Positions 19,502 to 30,519 of a stretch of DNA of 64,000 nucleotides are shown here, in pieces. The position numbers and the translations under genes are program-made. The DNA lies in NCBI GenBank assembly GCA_024867545.1, contig JANFNE010000012.1, positions 620,001-684,000 on the forward strand. Reading direction: 5' to 3'. The notes below the pieces were generated by a model. That model had not been told where the DNA came from, ran no database searches, and saw nothing but the letters and a program-made list of their open reading frames with translations. Every line of letters begins with the position of its first letter. Within the stretch, counting starts at the first letter, position 1. The stretch comes from Phytopythium helicoides (lineage: Eukaryota > Oomycota > Peronosporomycetes > Pythiales > Pythiaceae).

Positions 19502-22500
19502 ATGAGCGACGCCGCGTACCGGACTCTGGACTCGGCGCCTGTGCACTCGGAGGCGCCGCCGGTCTCGGGCGCGACCATCGACGTAGACGCAGAGCGCGAC
19601 AGCCAGTTGGCCATGAGCCCGCTGAACCCGCGCGCGCGCAAGGGCGCCAAGGAGGCCGACGCGGTCGAGAAGGCCGCGCCGGGCGGCGACTACCGCGTGG
19701 TGTCGCTGCCTCGCGAGCTGCAGGGAGCGCTGCCGGGCGGTGCGTCGGCGCAGGCGCAGCAGTTCTGCTCCAACGTGGTCATCACGAGCAAGTACACGGC
19801 GTGGTCCTTCCTGCCGCTCTTCATGGTCGAGTCCTTCCGCAAGCTCGCCAACGCATACTTCCTGCTCGTCTCCGTGCTCCAGTGCGTGCCCTCCATCACC
19901 AACACCAACGGGCTCCCCACCAACCTCCCAGTGCTGCTCTTCATCCTCGCCGTAGACGGCGTGCTCGCCATCATCGAGGACCGCAGGCGTCACATCGCAG
20001 ACAAGGAGGCCAACTCGGCCCACTGCCAGATCGTGACGCAGACCTTCCACGGAGATGCCACGGCGCTAGGCTCATCGCGCACGGCGGACCCGGACGTCGA
20101 GACCATCCTCTGGTCGCAGCTCACTGTCGGCACTATCGTCAAGCTGCACAACCGCGAGACGGCGCCCGCCGACCTGCTCATCCTCTCGGTCGCAGAGCCC
20201 AACCCCAAGGAGCCCGGCGGCATCTGCTACGTCGAGACCAAGAGCCTCGACGGAGAGACCAATCTCAAGCTGCGCCACGCGTGCGACGCCACGCTGCACG
20301 CGCAGACGGCGCACGAGGTTGCGCAACTGCAGGGCTTCCTTCGCTGCGAGAACCCCAACAAGGTCATCGGCCGCTTCGACGGCACGCTGACGGTCATGCC
20401 GCCGAACACGCACCCTGATGATGTGTCCCAGGCGCGCCCGCAGCCCGTCGCCATCAAGAACATCCTGCTTCGAGGCTGCCAGCTCCGCAACACCGAGTGG
20501 ATCTACGGACTGGTCGTCAACACCGGCCCCGACACCAAGATCATGCAGAGTGCGGCTAAGCCGCAGCCCAAGTGGAGCTCGATCAATGAGACGGTCAACC
20601 GCATGATCATCTGGCTCTTCCTGCTGCTGTGCCTGCTATGCGTCATCGCGACAACGACGCAGATCATCTGGATCCACGACAACAAGACGGATGCCTGGTA
20701 CCTCAGCTGGAGCCCGTCGATGGTCTCGCAGTGGTTCATTGGCTTTGGCTACTACTTCCTGCTCATGTACCAGATGATCCCTGTGTCGCTGTATGTGACC
20801 ATCTCGATGGTCATGTTCATCCAGGCCATTTTCATGACGTGGGACCTTGACATGTACTACGAGGAGTCGGATGTGCGCATGATTGTGCGATCAATGGGAC
20901 TGAACGAAGAGCTCGGTCAGATCTCGTACGTGTTCAGCGACAAGACGGGCACGCTCACGTGCAACGTCATGGAGTTCCGCAAGTGCTCGATCAATGGTGT
21001 CTCGTACGGCACGGGGATGACCGAGATCGGTCGTGCGGCACTACGCCGCAAGGGCATCGCTGTGCCAGAGGATCCCTCCGCCACGGCTGGCTCCAACGAG
21101 AAGAAAATCCCGTACGTCAACTTTAAGGATGCGCGCCTATTTAGCGCGCTAGAGCGCGGCGAGCAGACAGGAGGATCGAAGGAGGCCGACTTTTTCCTTC
21201 ACTTGAGCTTGTGCCAGACAGTTATTCCAGAGACAGTGGAGGGAAGTAGCGAGGTGCGGTACTCGGCCTCGTCACCTGATGAGCAGGCCCTTGTGTCTGG
21301 TGCCAAGTTCTTCGGCTTTAACTTTGAGTCGCGCGGACTTGGTGTGGCTCGCGTTCGTGTGAGCAACAAGGCCATGATGCAGAACAAGAATGCCGACTCG
21401 GAGCTCCTCGAGTTCAAGATCCTGGATGTTCTCGAGTTTACAAGTGCTCGTAAGCGCATGTCGACGGTTGTGCAGTACCCGAACGGCGAGTACTGGGTGC
21501 TGACCAAGGGTGCTGACAATGTGATCTACCCGCTACTGTCGAAGAAGGATAACGATCCGGAGCTGCTCAAGGAGACGATGAAGCATCTCGAGACGTTTGG
21601 TGATGACGGTCTGCGAACGCTGACGATCGCCCGGCGCCGCGTCAATGAGAAGGAGTACTTGGACTGGAGTGCTCGTTTTTCGGCGGCTAACTCGTCGCTG
21701 GAGGAGATTGAGAAGCGAAAGAATGACCAGCCGAACCAGATTGACAAGCTCATGGAGGAGATCGAGCGTGATCTAGTTCTGCTGGGTGCGACCGCCATCG
21801 AGGACAAACTGCAGGACAATGTTCCGCGTGCGATCGCCAACCTCATGCGCGCAGGCATGAAAGTGTGGATGCTGACTGGTGACAAGCAGGAGACGGCCAT
21901 CAACATTTCGTATGCGTGCCAGCTCATGGACAACGACATGCGGCAGGTTATCCTCAATTGCGAGTTGTTTCCGACCAAAGACCAGACCTACGCGCATCTG
22001 GTGGATGTCAACGCACAAATGGACAGTCAGGGTTCCTCTCCCTCTCGCCACGCGGTGGTGATCGACGGCGAGTGCCTCGAGATCACCCTGGAGGACGATG
22101 CGTGCCGCGAGGAGTTCCTGAAACTCGCGATGCGATGTGAAGCTGTCGTGTGCTGTCGTGTGTCCCCTAGCCAGAAGGCTGAGGTGGTGACGCTTGTGCG
22201 CACGACGAACACAAAGGCCCGGACGCTAGCGATTGGTGATGGTGCAAACGACGTGGCGATGATTCAGCGCGCTCACGTGGGCGTTGGTATCAGCGGACAG
22301 GAAGGTATGCAGGCTGTGAACTCGAGTGACTACGCCATCGCGCAGTTCTACTTCTTGGAGAAGCTTCTACTGCACCATGGTCGTCTGAATTACAAGCGCA
22401 TGTCGATCCTGGCGGGCTACATGTTCTACAAGAATATCGTCATGGTGCTGGGCCAGTACTGGTACATGTTCATGACGGGCTCATCGGCGCAGAAGTTCTA

Positions 22501-23544
22501 CAGCGAACTGGGCTTTCAGCTGTACAACCTGTGTTACACGTCGCTCCCGATCATCGTGCTGGGTGTGATAGACTACGACGTGCCGTGGGAAACGGGCCGC
22601 CACTTCCCGGAGCTGTACCGTGTCGGTCCACGCATGGAGCTGTTCAACAACTACACGTTCTTCAAGTGGATGTGCGCTGCTGTGTACGAGTCTGCTGTCA
22701 TTTTTGTCGTGGTGACATTCGGCTTCAACGAAAACTACTCGAACGCGGGCTCGGCGCCTATGGTTCAGTACGGCCTCGTGACATTCACCCTCGTGGTGCT
22801 TATCTGCAACCTCAAGGTTATGCTGCTGCAGATGTCGTGGACTCTGTACGGCGGGCTGCTCTGGTGGCTCGGTGTGCTTTCCTACCTGCCGCTGACGATT
22901 CTTGTGGCGAGCTACTGGTACTCTATGTTTACTACGGACTACGGCAGCTTCCAGAACACGCTGACGCAAGAGAGCTACTGGTTTGTTCTCGTGGTGACGT
23001 GTGTCATTGCATTGCTCCGTCACTTTGCGTGGACAGCTATCAGCCGGCGCTTCTACCCGGAGCCGTGGCAGATTGTTCAGGAGCAGTACGTCCTGTACGG
23101 CAAGAATGCTGTCACTGCTTTGGAGCCGTCACGCATCGATATCGAGGCCGGCATTCCTGTCGTCAACGGGCTCCAGGAAGAGGACGCGACCGGCTACTTC
23201 ACAACTGCTTCTCCCGGCAGCCGACATCACGATGGACACCAGGTAAGCGACTTTGTGTTGATGAAATCCAGCGGTTGTGGTGTCGTCGCTAACTCATTTC
23301 CTTGTAGCAACGCGGCGAGCGCAACTCGAGCAGCGGGTTTGCCTTCAGTTACGACCCGCAGACTTCGCTGGCCGAATCCTACATGTCAACACACGGCGTC
23401 TCACAATCAGCACACGCGATGGCGAATGCCGAGATCCGACGACGCTCATCTCGAGAGGAGTCGCGTGCCTCGGACTTTGGCGACAGCGCCCGCAACATCG
23501 ACTCGACCAAGGGCACGTCCTCTTCAACGGGGCTGTTCGTATAG
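19502..23544 (+). CDS. P4-type ATPase (phospholipid flippase)
   Basis: CDS is 19502-23242 joined to 23308-23544; the intron is 65 nt (GTAAGC...TTGTAG), phase 0; 1325 aa. P4 signatures in order: FLPLFMVESFRKLANAYFL near the first membrane segment; DGET (residues 250-253, actuator domain); the lipid-path motif PVSLYVT (PISL variant); DKTGTLT with the phosphorylated Asp480; KGADNVIYPLL; TGDKQETAINI; and GDGANDVAMI. Ten membrane segments are expected. It moves aminophospholipids from the outer to the cytosolic leaflet using ATP and normally works with a CDC50 partner. Reading through the intron would give a false 148-residue tail. The spliced tail has NSSSGFAFSYDP, matching the GFAFS-type regulatory motif of P4-ATPase C-termini, which strongly supports the splice. 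The tail is Ser-rich and may be phosphorylated. Confidence 0.96.
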
Positions 23545-24035
23545 ATTGCGACTTCCCCCACTTTGCGAGCAGTGTGTGTCTTTCATCAAAGCAACCGTGT
23601 CATTTTCTACGAGACTTGATTGCTTTTTTACCCCCTTGGTTCCCAACGTCGTATCTTACGACATAAGTCCATGAACTGCGAGGGATCGTCTCTGCATGAC
23701 ACGCTTTGTTTCTCATTTGCACGGAGTGCCTGAACCCGAGGAAGGAACCCATGAAGATTGTCGAGACGACTCGATAGGCATTCCACGATACTGCATACAT
23801 GTTGGCAGCGAATTTGCAGTACTGTATTTATTCGAATATATCGTACTGTATACTACTGTGATAGTAGTTCCAAGTGATCAAAATTGATACACCGAAATGG
23901 ACAGTCCACTTCAATGAGCTCGAGAGATATGAAACAAACTCCGTGTCGGATCACCCGGACCACTCGTTTTGTCTACGCTGCCTACTCCCAGCTTTCGATG
24001 GTTCTTTCTCGTTTCTTCATTCGAGGATCTTCACT
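23545..24035. mobile_element. Fanzor element 1, left end and 5' untranslated part
   Basis: From about 23654 (TCTTACGACAT) onward the sequence is homologous to 44232 onward, upstream of the decayed second copy. Shared strings include GCATGACACGCTT, TTTCTCATT, GTGATAGTAGTTCCAAG and AATTGATA. This fixes the left boundary of the element at about 23630-23654, roughly 90-110 bp after the P4-ATPase stop. A hairpin GTCGTA-TCT-TACGAC (23648-23662) sits at the boundary; copy 2 lacks its outer arm. No terminal inverted repeat could be paired convincingly with the right side. Confidence 0.6.
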
Positions 24036-26609
24036 ATGAGGCGAAAGCGCAAGCATCGGGAGGATGGCGGCACGAATCTGAGCAAGCCTGCCTTCCAGAA
24101 ACGAGCTAGGAATGTGGATGGAGATGCCAACCAGACGCAGAATGTGGCTCCAAGGCATCTTGAGCCTCAGGTAGTGTCTGCGACAGGAGGAAATACTACC
24201 TTACCACTGATCGGGATGTTGCTTGTGTTTGATTCGCAGGAAGAAGCTACCCCACCGGTCTACCAGCTCAAGACGACAACCAAGAAGGAACACACAAGTG
24301 TCATTTGTAAGCTCGAACGTGTATGCTCGCTCACGCCACTGGTTGAGGAGATCCAAAGAGTCTGCGTCGTCATGAAGCAAGTTCAGCTTGAAGGCTCCCA
24401 CCTGGCTAGCCTTCATTTGCTGCGCTGTCTGAATGACAACGAGACCCTGCCTCCTTTGACACAGATGTTCTTCTATCGGTGCTGCATGGCAACGCTAGGC
24501 AACATCGAACAGCGTGATCGTGGCACTACTAGCTCCAACAGCGTCAAGCACTCCGACCTCTACCCTACCTTTGACATCTACTGGAAGAGTCGTGAGCGTG
24601 AGCCTACATACAGCTCACAGTCGATCCTGAATGCAGGGGCCATGGTCAACGAGATGGCCAAGCTTATGTCGATCAATGCTCGCAACATGCTAGCCCTCGA
24701 GTTCCGCAAACGCCTGCACATGTACATCCGGTTTCGGTTTGCACGGGAAGGCGACATCGAGCTCGAGTACAACGAAACAAAGCGTTTGGTGGACAGCTGC
24801 TTTCGCGTGCGGTCAGTGCCAGAGCTAGCGGAAGACGGCACCCCAACAGGCAAGATTCAAAAGGTCTGGACCGATTGGGATCAGACCAGTGACCCCGTGG
24901 AGCTACAACTTCGAGCTTGGCTCGGTATCGTGCCATGGAAATGGCAGATACGAGAGAACACCTCCCATTTTCTTCGCCGACTGTACGAGATGCTTGCGTG
25001 GCTAGAGGAATTTGTGGAGGAGCACCCAAAGACAAAAGGCGCAAGACTGTATTCGCTGTTGCCAATATCGACGTCGTTCCGAGCCGCGTACGTTAAGCTC
25101 AACACATCCACACTGTACGGCATATTCAAACGAATTGCTTCAGATCCAGAGATCGAGGATTTTCTGTCGACACAGATGAATATTGAGCCACACTGGACGA
25201 ACGGAAGCACAATGTTGCCTTTGAGCGCCAAGACATTCCAAGATCAGCGCAGTCGTTTGATTCGCAAACTCTTTACAGTGGACAAGTATGAAACACAGAA
25301 CCGCAAGTTTGTCAATGAGATCAAGACGGATGGCTATGCTGCATCGATCACGATGAGTCGTCCCGTGACAATGACTTCAGTCGTGGTGAAGCGGCCAAAG
25401 ACGAAGAGAAGCCGAGCCATCGTAACTCTCCGCAAGAGGACTTCTACGGCCAAGAAGGTAGTGCTCAAGTCGAAGGAGAAGGGGGTAAAAAATAAGGTGA
25501 TGTGCATGAAGAGCACAAGAAAAGCTACACGAGGGACCAAATCAAAGAAGGAAAACAGCAAGGCGACGATGCCACCGGAAGAGATCGCCGACAAGAACAA
25601 GTTTGCCAAGGAGCTGTTCAAGCTCGGTCCGGACTACGCCCCCGACATCTTGATTGGTTTGGACCCTGGCATGCGATCGCTTGCGACGGCAGTGTCAATT
25701 GGCAAGCTTCATCGACGTCGCGAGAAATCTCGACGTGGTCACCATCCTCGACACCACATGCGACGTCAGCGACTCGACCGCCGCGATGAAGCAAGGGACG
25801 CGAGGCTGCGCAAGAAGGAACCAGTGTGCGAGATCTCTACGCGTGAGTACCGCCACTTGGCACGAATGAACGACTTTGAACGATACTACGAGAGACTCAA
25901 AGACCGCCACCCAGAGTACGCAGATGTGATTGAAGAAATGCCAAGCTTCAAGACAGCAAGTTTTGATTGTTACTATCAGCGGCTAGCGTACTTTTGGAAG
26001 CATGTTCGTTCCATGATTCGATTCAGCGCTGTGCAGCCGTTCGCACGTTGGCGATTTACGCGGGCTCGTGCCAAGATGAAGGCGCTCACTACGCTTGCAA
26101 AGCGCCTGGTACCCACCCCCAGCAAGCAGGTGTGCATTGGATTTGGTGACTGGAGTTGCAGAGACGGCGTGAAGGGCCACCCCTCCGGTCCTGTCAAGGG
26201 ATTTGCTGCTGCGCTGAAGAAGCGCGCAACCGTCATCCCGATTGACGAGTTTCGCACGAGCGTCACGTGTTCCCGTTGTCATCATCGCTTGGACCAAGCT
26301 CGCTTGATGACCAAGATGAAGCGTGACGACGACGAGATGGACATTCGACTGAAAGCGAATCCGAGCGCAAAGGAGAGGAAGGAGATCAAGGAGATGGCTA
26401 ACTTCAAAAACCCGAAACTGGCCGACATGAAAGTCGTCCTCAAGCCCAACAGGAACGTTTTGCGCTGCACAAACAGTCGATGCAAGGCCAACTTTTGGAA
26501 CCGGGACGTAAATGCCGCCAGAAACATGCTAGAGTTACTGCGAACGGGATTGGATGGCAAGCATGGACCACGAAAGATGCGGGCATTCCGGCGAGGGGTA
26601 CCACTCTAG
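24036..26609 (+). CDS. Fanzor1-type, TnpB-like RNA-guided endonuclease (intact)
   Basis: 857 aa, uninterrupted, from the ATG at 24036 (kept in the decayed copy; the frame further upstream has no ATG). The N-terminus RRKRKHRED and a Lys-rich stretch before the nuclease part (about 470-525) look like nuclear localisation signals. The C-terminal third is a split RuvC nuclease with a zinc finger: RuvC-I LIGLDPGMRSLATAV (Asp543); RuvC-II region VCIGFGDWS (Asp705, where TnpB has Glu); a DEFRTS motif (Glu738); zinc ligands C745-x2-C748 and C811-x4-C816; RuvC-III NRDVNAARNM (Asp824). This order is that of TnpB/Fanzor, and the DEFRTS Glu may be the relocated catalytic residue reported for Fanzor1. The N-terminal part should bind the guide RNA. 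It is expected to cut DNA chosen by an RNA encoded near the element's right end. Tail-to-tail with MATE 2. Confidence 0.9.
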   Translation: MRRKRKHREDGGTNLSKPAFQKRARNVDGDANQTQNVAPRHLEPQVVSATGGNTTLPLIGMLLVFDSQEEATPPVYQLKTTTKKEHTSVICKLERVCSLTPLVEEIQRVCVVMKQVQLEGSHLASLHLLRCLNDNETLPPLTQMFFYRCCMATLGNIEQRDRGTTSSNSVKHSDLYPTFDIYWKSREREPTYSSQSILNAGAMVNEMAKLMSINARNMLALEFRKRLHMYIRFRFAREGDIELEYNETKRLVDSCFRVRSVPELAEDGTPTGKIQKVWTDWDQTSDPVELQLRAWLGIVPWKWQIRENTSHFLRRLYEMLAWLEEFVEEHPKTKGARLYSLLPISTSFRAAYVKLNTSTLYGIFKRIASDPEIEDFLSTQMNIEPHWTNGSTMLPLSAKTFQDQRSRLIRKLFTVDKYETQNRKFVNEIKTDGYAASITMSRPVTMTSVVVKRPKTKRSRAIVTLRKRTSTAKKVVLKSKEKGVKNKVMCMKSTRKATRGTKSKKENSKATMPPEEIADKNKFAKELFKLGPDYAPDILIGLDPGMRSLATAVSIGKLHRRREKSRRGHHPRHHMRRQRLDRRDEARDARLRKKEPVCEISTREYRHLARMNDFERYYERLKDRHPEYADVIEEMPSFKTASFDCYYQRLAYFWKHVRSMIRFSAVQPFARWRFTRARAKMKALTTLAKRLVPTPSKQVCIGFGDWSCRDGVKGHPSGPVKGFAAALKKRATVIPIDEFRTSVTCSRCHHRLDQARLMTKMKRDDDEMDIRLKANPSAKERKEIKEMANFKNPKLADMKVVLKPNRNVLRCTNSRCKANFWNRDVNAARNMLELLRTGLDGKHGPRKMRAFRRGVPL

Positions 26610-26675
26610 TCATTCGCAAGCATGTCGTGGGAGGAAACAAACTGGTAGCCTTCACACGCAAACATAGCCAATTTC
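26610..26675 (+). ncRNA. Possible guide-RNA (fRNA) region of Fanzor 1
   Basis: In characterised TnpB/Fanzor systems the guide RNA overlaps or follows the 3' end of the nuclease ORF, with the guide reading into the DNA beyond the element. Only 66 bp separate the nuclease stop from the MATE 2 stop, so such an RNA would have to start inside the ORF and end here or in the MATE 2 tail. No secondary structure could be assigned by eye; this is inference from position. Confidence 0.25.
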
Positions 26676-28251
26676 CTAGCGAGCTAGTACGAGCACCGCG
26701 TAGGGAGATAAACGGTTACATGCTCTCAAATCGACTGTCAGCTCGCTCCACCTCCATCGTCGAGCCATCAAGAAGAGCAGCGTGCCCGCGGAGCTGCAGA
26801 CGCCGATGCCGAAGCCCAGCCACAGACCCAGCAAGCCCATGTCCTCCGCGAACGCAGCAAAAGCCGCGGAAGAGATGCCCACCAAGTAGTACGCGACGGC
26901 GTTGGTCCTCGCGGCTACTTTCTGCTTCCCGGCACCTCGGAAAATCCCCTGCGCCACGCAGTTGAGTGCTTCAACCACCGCGAACACGGCCCACAGCTGC
27001 AGCACGTGACCAGCGAGGCGAGCCGACGCGGGGTCCTGGATGAACAGCAGGGGAATACTCTCGTGCGCTGCAAGCATCACTGCTGCGAGCACCGCTGCCA
27101 TTGACAGAGTAAGTGACAGAGCCACTTTACTCGCCAACTGTGCCTGTCCGGTCTTGCCAGCGCCGATGCAGTTCCCCACGCGGATCGTGGCAGCCACCGC
27201 CACTCCCATGAACACCATGTACAGCAGCTCGGTCACGTTCAGCACCACCGTGTGCGCACTCATGGAGGTGACGGGGTTCGGCAGCACACCCGCGAGCAGT
27301 GACAGCACTTCGAAGGCTCCCCACTCCATGAGAAGCATGGCCATCCCGGGACCGCCGAGATGCACGAACAGACCGACGTGCCTCTTTGCCTCGCGCAAGT
27401 TCCACCCGCACCACCACTGCGATAGATGATGGGGTCGGAGGGAGAAGTAGATGACCAGCAGTAACGGCATCACGATGTAGTCCAATGCGTTCGCGAGTGC
27501 GAGACCAAGAAACCCCATGCTCGTATGGAACGCGAGCCAGTATCCCATCGCGACGGCAACGACATTCCTCGTCGCGGCGATGGCCACGAGTGGCGACACG
27601 ATGCCTTGAGCTTGCAGTACACGCCGCACGAGTTCATAGGCAAAGTTGAATGGGATACCGAGCAGCACGTATCGCGAGTAGCTCTGAGCGAGGACGGACA
27701 CGTCAGGGTCTTGACCGAGCAGCAGCAGAATGCTGGACGAGTACCAGTTGATGAGGAAGACGGGAAGCAAGAGCGCCAATGTGACGAGCACTCCTGACTG
27801 GAAGTAGATACCGATCCGGTGCGTTTGCTGTGCGCCATGGGCTTGCGAGCACAGCGTGTCGAGCGCCGACATGAAGCCGAATCCGATCGAGTAGGCCGAA
27901 ATGTTAGTGAACTGCGCATGTCAGCAAGGCTGTTGAGTTTCAAGATTGCACGAAAGTACAATAACAGCAACGTACGATGTTCGAGAGCGCGAGTGCTGCT
28001 ACATATTGGCTGGTGTTTGGGGAGTCGATGTGACCGGAAAAGATTGCGGATGTGATCTCGGGGAAGAACTCAAACGCCGAAGTCAGCACCACAGGACCCA
28101 TGAGGTGCAACTGGATCGCAAGCTCTGCGCATGCCGATGTGACTTCCAGGTCCTCGATGACTGCGACGTTCTGAAGCTCGATGTCATGGAAGGATGTGGC
28201 GGCGGCAAGTAAAGCATCACGCTTGTTGTCATCCGAGAGCTTTGTTGCCAT
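26676..28251 (-). CDS. MATE family efflux transporter, copy 2 (one intron)
   Basis: Coding on the minus strand: 28251-27976 joined to 27911-26676; intron 27912-27975, 64 nt, GTACGT...GCGCAG, phase 0; about 503 aa. It has the same motifs as copy 1 (MSALDTLCSQAHGAQ; SMSAHTVVLNVTELLYM). About 11 substitutions over some 385 residues are seen in exon 2, while the first about 65 residues of the protein differ strongly (MATKLSDDNKRD... versus MATRISGDGRFD...). The tail continues past ARRWRWSELTVD for 17 more residues (to ALVLAR-type end) and faces the Fanzor right end. The tail may therefore contain DNA joined to the gene by the element insertion; copy 3 ends ELTVDKDLCVEQ instead. Confidence 0.93.
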
Positions 28252-29013
28252 GCCGGGCAACGAGCGAGTCAATCAATGAACTCACAGTTTGACATGTCCT
28301 CCAGACCACGGCTAGGACAAGTTCCCACACTGGACCGCAGCGAACAGCTGCAAGCGTATGACAGGACTGAGACCTGCTGGATTGTGGCTCAGCACCTTGC
28401 TGCTGAGTTCGTCGAGTCGGTGAGCAGAGGCACCACGGAGCTGTCTACTGCCACGTCAGGAGATCAATCACATGATCAGACCAAGTCATATATGAACGCC
28501 AGCACCGGGGCAACCGCTCATTCCAAGACAATGAAAGACACATGTTGATGCAGATATGAAAGCACTACCTCGTTCCCGTCATCCCGAACGTCTTTGCTTG
28601 GCCCCTGAAGGCGCAGCAGTGCTGCATCAAGCAACTCCTGAGCACTACCGGCACCCTCGTTTTTCGTTGTGAGAGGAACGGGCGGTTGACAACGTCGCCG
28701 TCCGCCATTTTTCAAGGACGGAGCCACCCGCTGTCCGAACACACCCCGACGGTGGGTGGGCTGTGAGGATTGGTGAATTCAGGATAGGTCTAGTTCGCTT
28801 TCCTGCTCGTGTTGCGCTAGACGCTGGAGCTCGTTCCCCTCGAGCATACTTTGCAAAATAGTCGACCGAACTACCACAACCCCCACGCCAGTCAGACAGT
28901 GAAGCACCTTGTGCACTGGCGGGTTCCGTCACGAAACACTCGCATGACACGCTGATTCACCAGTTTATATTCATCCAAATGCACTTGATCACACTACAAC
29001 TCACTCGGACAAC
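28252..29013. other. Intergenic region between MATE 2 and MFS 2
   Basis: About 760 bp. A 90-codon open frame at 28276-28548 (+) has no recognisable motif and is not called. The region holds one copy of an 81-bp dispersed repeat (28557-28637), listed separately. Confidence 0.5.
28557..28637 (+). repeat. 81-bp dispersed repeat, copy A
   Basis: About 90% identical to 44437-44517. It starts TGAARGCACTACCT and ends CAAGCAACTC. The inner hairpin GGCGCAGCA-G-TGCTGC is partly decayed here (CATC replaces CGCC). The 9-mer AGCACTACC recurs at 28641-28649, just after the unit. Confidence 0.75.
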
Positions 29014-30519
29014 CTATGCCTGAACCTGAACCGGCGAGGCGACCTGCACGGGAGTGGAGACGACGTGGAAGCCGGCCTCCTTCTCGATGGCTGCGTCATC
29101 CAGCGCGTCGCCGTAGGCCTCGACGTTCTTGCCCTTGGGCTCATAGCCGAAGAAGAGCACGACAGCAGAGATGACGACGAGCACGGCGCCGAAGATCCAC
29201 ATGATGGAGTGCAGCGTGAGGCCCCACTGCGTGAACATGGACTTGCACAGGTACGGTCCGCTGAAGGCACCGATGCGACTGAACCCCGACGGGTACGCCG
29301 AGCCCATGCCGCGGATGGCTGTCGGGTAGTTCTCCGGAGTGTACGCGTACACACAGCCCCAGGCACCGAGCATGAAGAAGGACAGCAGCGAACCCGTGAC
29401 CATGACAGGAACCTCCTCGGCTGGCACGTAGCCCATGGCGATGGCGGACGCGAACGCACCCATCAGGAACGCCACCAGCGTCTGGCGGCGACCCACAACC
29501 TCGACCAGCGCCGCAGCACACAGGTACCCCGGCAGCTGGAACGCAGTGATGATGAGGATCGTCTGCCACTTGCCGTTCACGTTGTAGCCGTTGAGTGCGA
29601 TGAGCGCAGGCAGGTAGATGAAGATGGCGTAGTACGCCATCGAGATGCCGAACCACAGCGTCCACAGCACCGTCGTACGCACGCTGAAGGGCTGACGGAA
29701 CAGAAGCAAGATACGCGCGAGGTGCGACGCCGGCAGTTCCGGGGCAGCCGCAATCGGAGCAGCAGTCTCAACCATGTCGCTCTTCTCGTCGAACGGCTCG
29801 AGTCCATGCGCGCGCTCGATGGACTCGACGATGGCCACGGCCTCGTCATACCGGCCGACGCTCGCGAGCCACTTGGGTGACTCGGGAATGAGGAAGCGGA
29901 TGGCACCCGCGTACACGACGGGGATGCACAGGATGTAGAAGGTCTCGCGCCAGCCCACGTGCGGCGCGACACCGTAGGCGAACACGACGGCGAGCATGCA
30001 GCCGATTGCCCAGAACGACTCGAGCAGCACGATGATCTTGCCGCGCGTCTTCTTGGGCGACAGCTCCTGCACGAGCGTGGAGGCGACGGGCAACTCTCCG
30101 CCGAGGCCGATGCCCGAGATGATGCGCGCGAAGGTGATGGAGGTGACGTTCCAGCTGAAGCCGCAGAAGGCGAGGCCGAAGAGGAAAATGACGATCGTGA
30201 CCATGAACATGGGTCGGCGGCCGTACTTGTCGGCGAGCGTGCCGAAGGGGAAGGAGCCGATGAAGGAGCCGACGAAGACTGCGCCGCCCAAGAAGGCCGC
30301 CTGCGCCGACGACTGCGGGATGTCCTCTGCGATGAGCGTGCCGCAGTAGGTGAAGACGAACGTCTCCATCGAGTCCATGGCCCAGCCGATGCCCGTGAGC
30401 AGGATGAGGCGGATGTAGTACCACGACAGCCCAAAGGCCAGCGGCTTGCCGCGCTCGCCCACCGAGTCGATGCGCCGCGTGATCAGCTGCACGGCCTCCA
30501 CGTTGTCGGCCGGCGCCAT
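29014..30519 (-). CDS. MFS transporter, SV2/SVOP-NiaP-like, copy 2
   Basis: 501 aa from the ATG at 30517-30519. The protein is the same as MFS 1 through EAYGDA apart from one seen difference (CGTLIAED versus CGALIAED). It then has its own 30-residue tail (LDDAAIEKEAGFHVVSTPVQVASPVQVQA) in place of the Ser/Thr-rich tail of copy 1. It has the same MFS signatures (LADKYGRRP, GELPVAST). Upstream similarity to copy 1 is limited to 12 bp (CTCCAAGTCAGC) before the ATG, so the two copies have different promoters and different C-terminal regulation but the same transport core. Confidence 0.93.
   Translation of the reverse strand: MAPADNVEAVQLITRRIDSVGERGKPLAFGLSWYYIRLILLTGIGWAMDSMETFVFTYCGTLIAEDIPQSSAQAAFLGGAVFVGSFIGSFPFGTLADKYGRRPMFMVTIVIFLFGLAFCGFSWNVTSITFARIISGIGLGGELPVASTLVQELSPKKTRGKIIVLLESFWAIGCMLAVVFAYGVAPHVGWRETFYILCIPVVYAGAIRFLIPESPKWLASVGRYDEAVAIVESIERAHGLEPFDEKSDMVETAAPIAAAPELPASHLARILLLFRQPFSVRTTVLWTLWFGISMAYYAIFIYLPALIALNGYNVNGKWQTILIITAFQLPGYLCAAALVEVVGRRQTLVAFLMGAFASAIAMGYVPAEEVPVMVTGSLLSFFMLGAWGCVYAYTPENYPTAIRGMGSAYPSGFSRIGAFSGPYLCKSMFTQWGLTLHSIMWIFGAVLVVISAVVLFFGYEPKGKNVEAYGDALDDAAIEKEAGFHVVSTPVQVASPVQVQA

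Noticed and set aside
23243..23674. Unspliced 148-residue tail of the P4-ATPase
   Set aside because: A GTAAGC...TTGTAG intron restores a frame with the GFAFS motif expected in P4-ATPase tails.
24036..26609. Bacterial IS605/IS607 insertion or contamination
   Set aside because: Length, N-terminal basic signals, the relocated Glu pattern, oomycete-like flanks and an older decayed copy nearby fit a resident eukaryotic Fanzor.
28276..28548. 90-codon frame on the + strand upstream of MATE 2
   Set aside because: No motif and no homologue recognised; it lies in the promoter side of MATE 2 and ends inside low-complexity sequence.
29065..29880. Long frames opposite MFS 2 (and 15970-17352 opposite MFS 1)
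   Set aside because: His/Arg/Asp-rich shadows of a GC-rich transporter gene; they appear in both copies only because the genes are identical.
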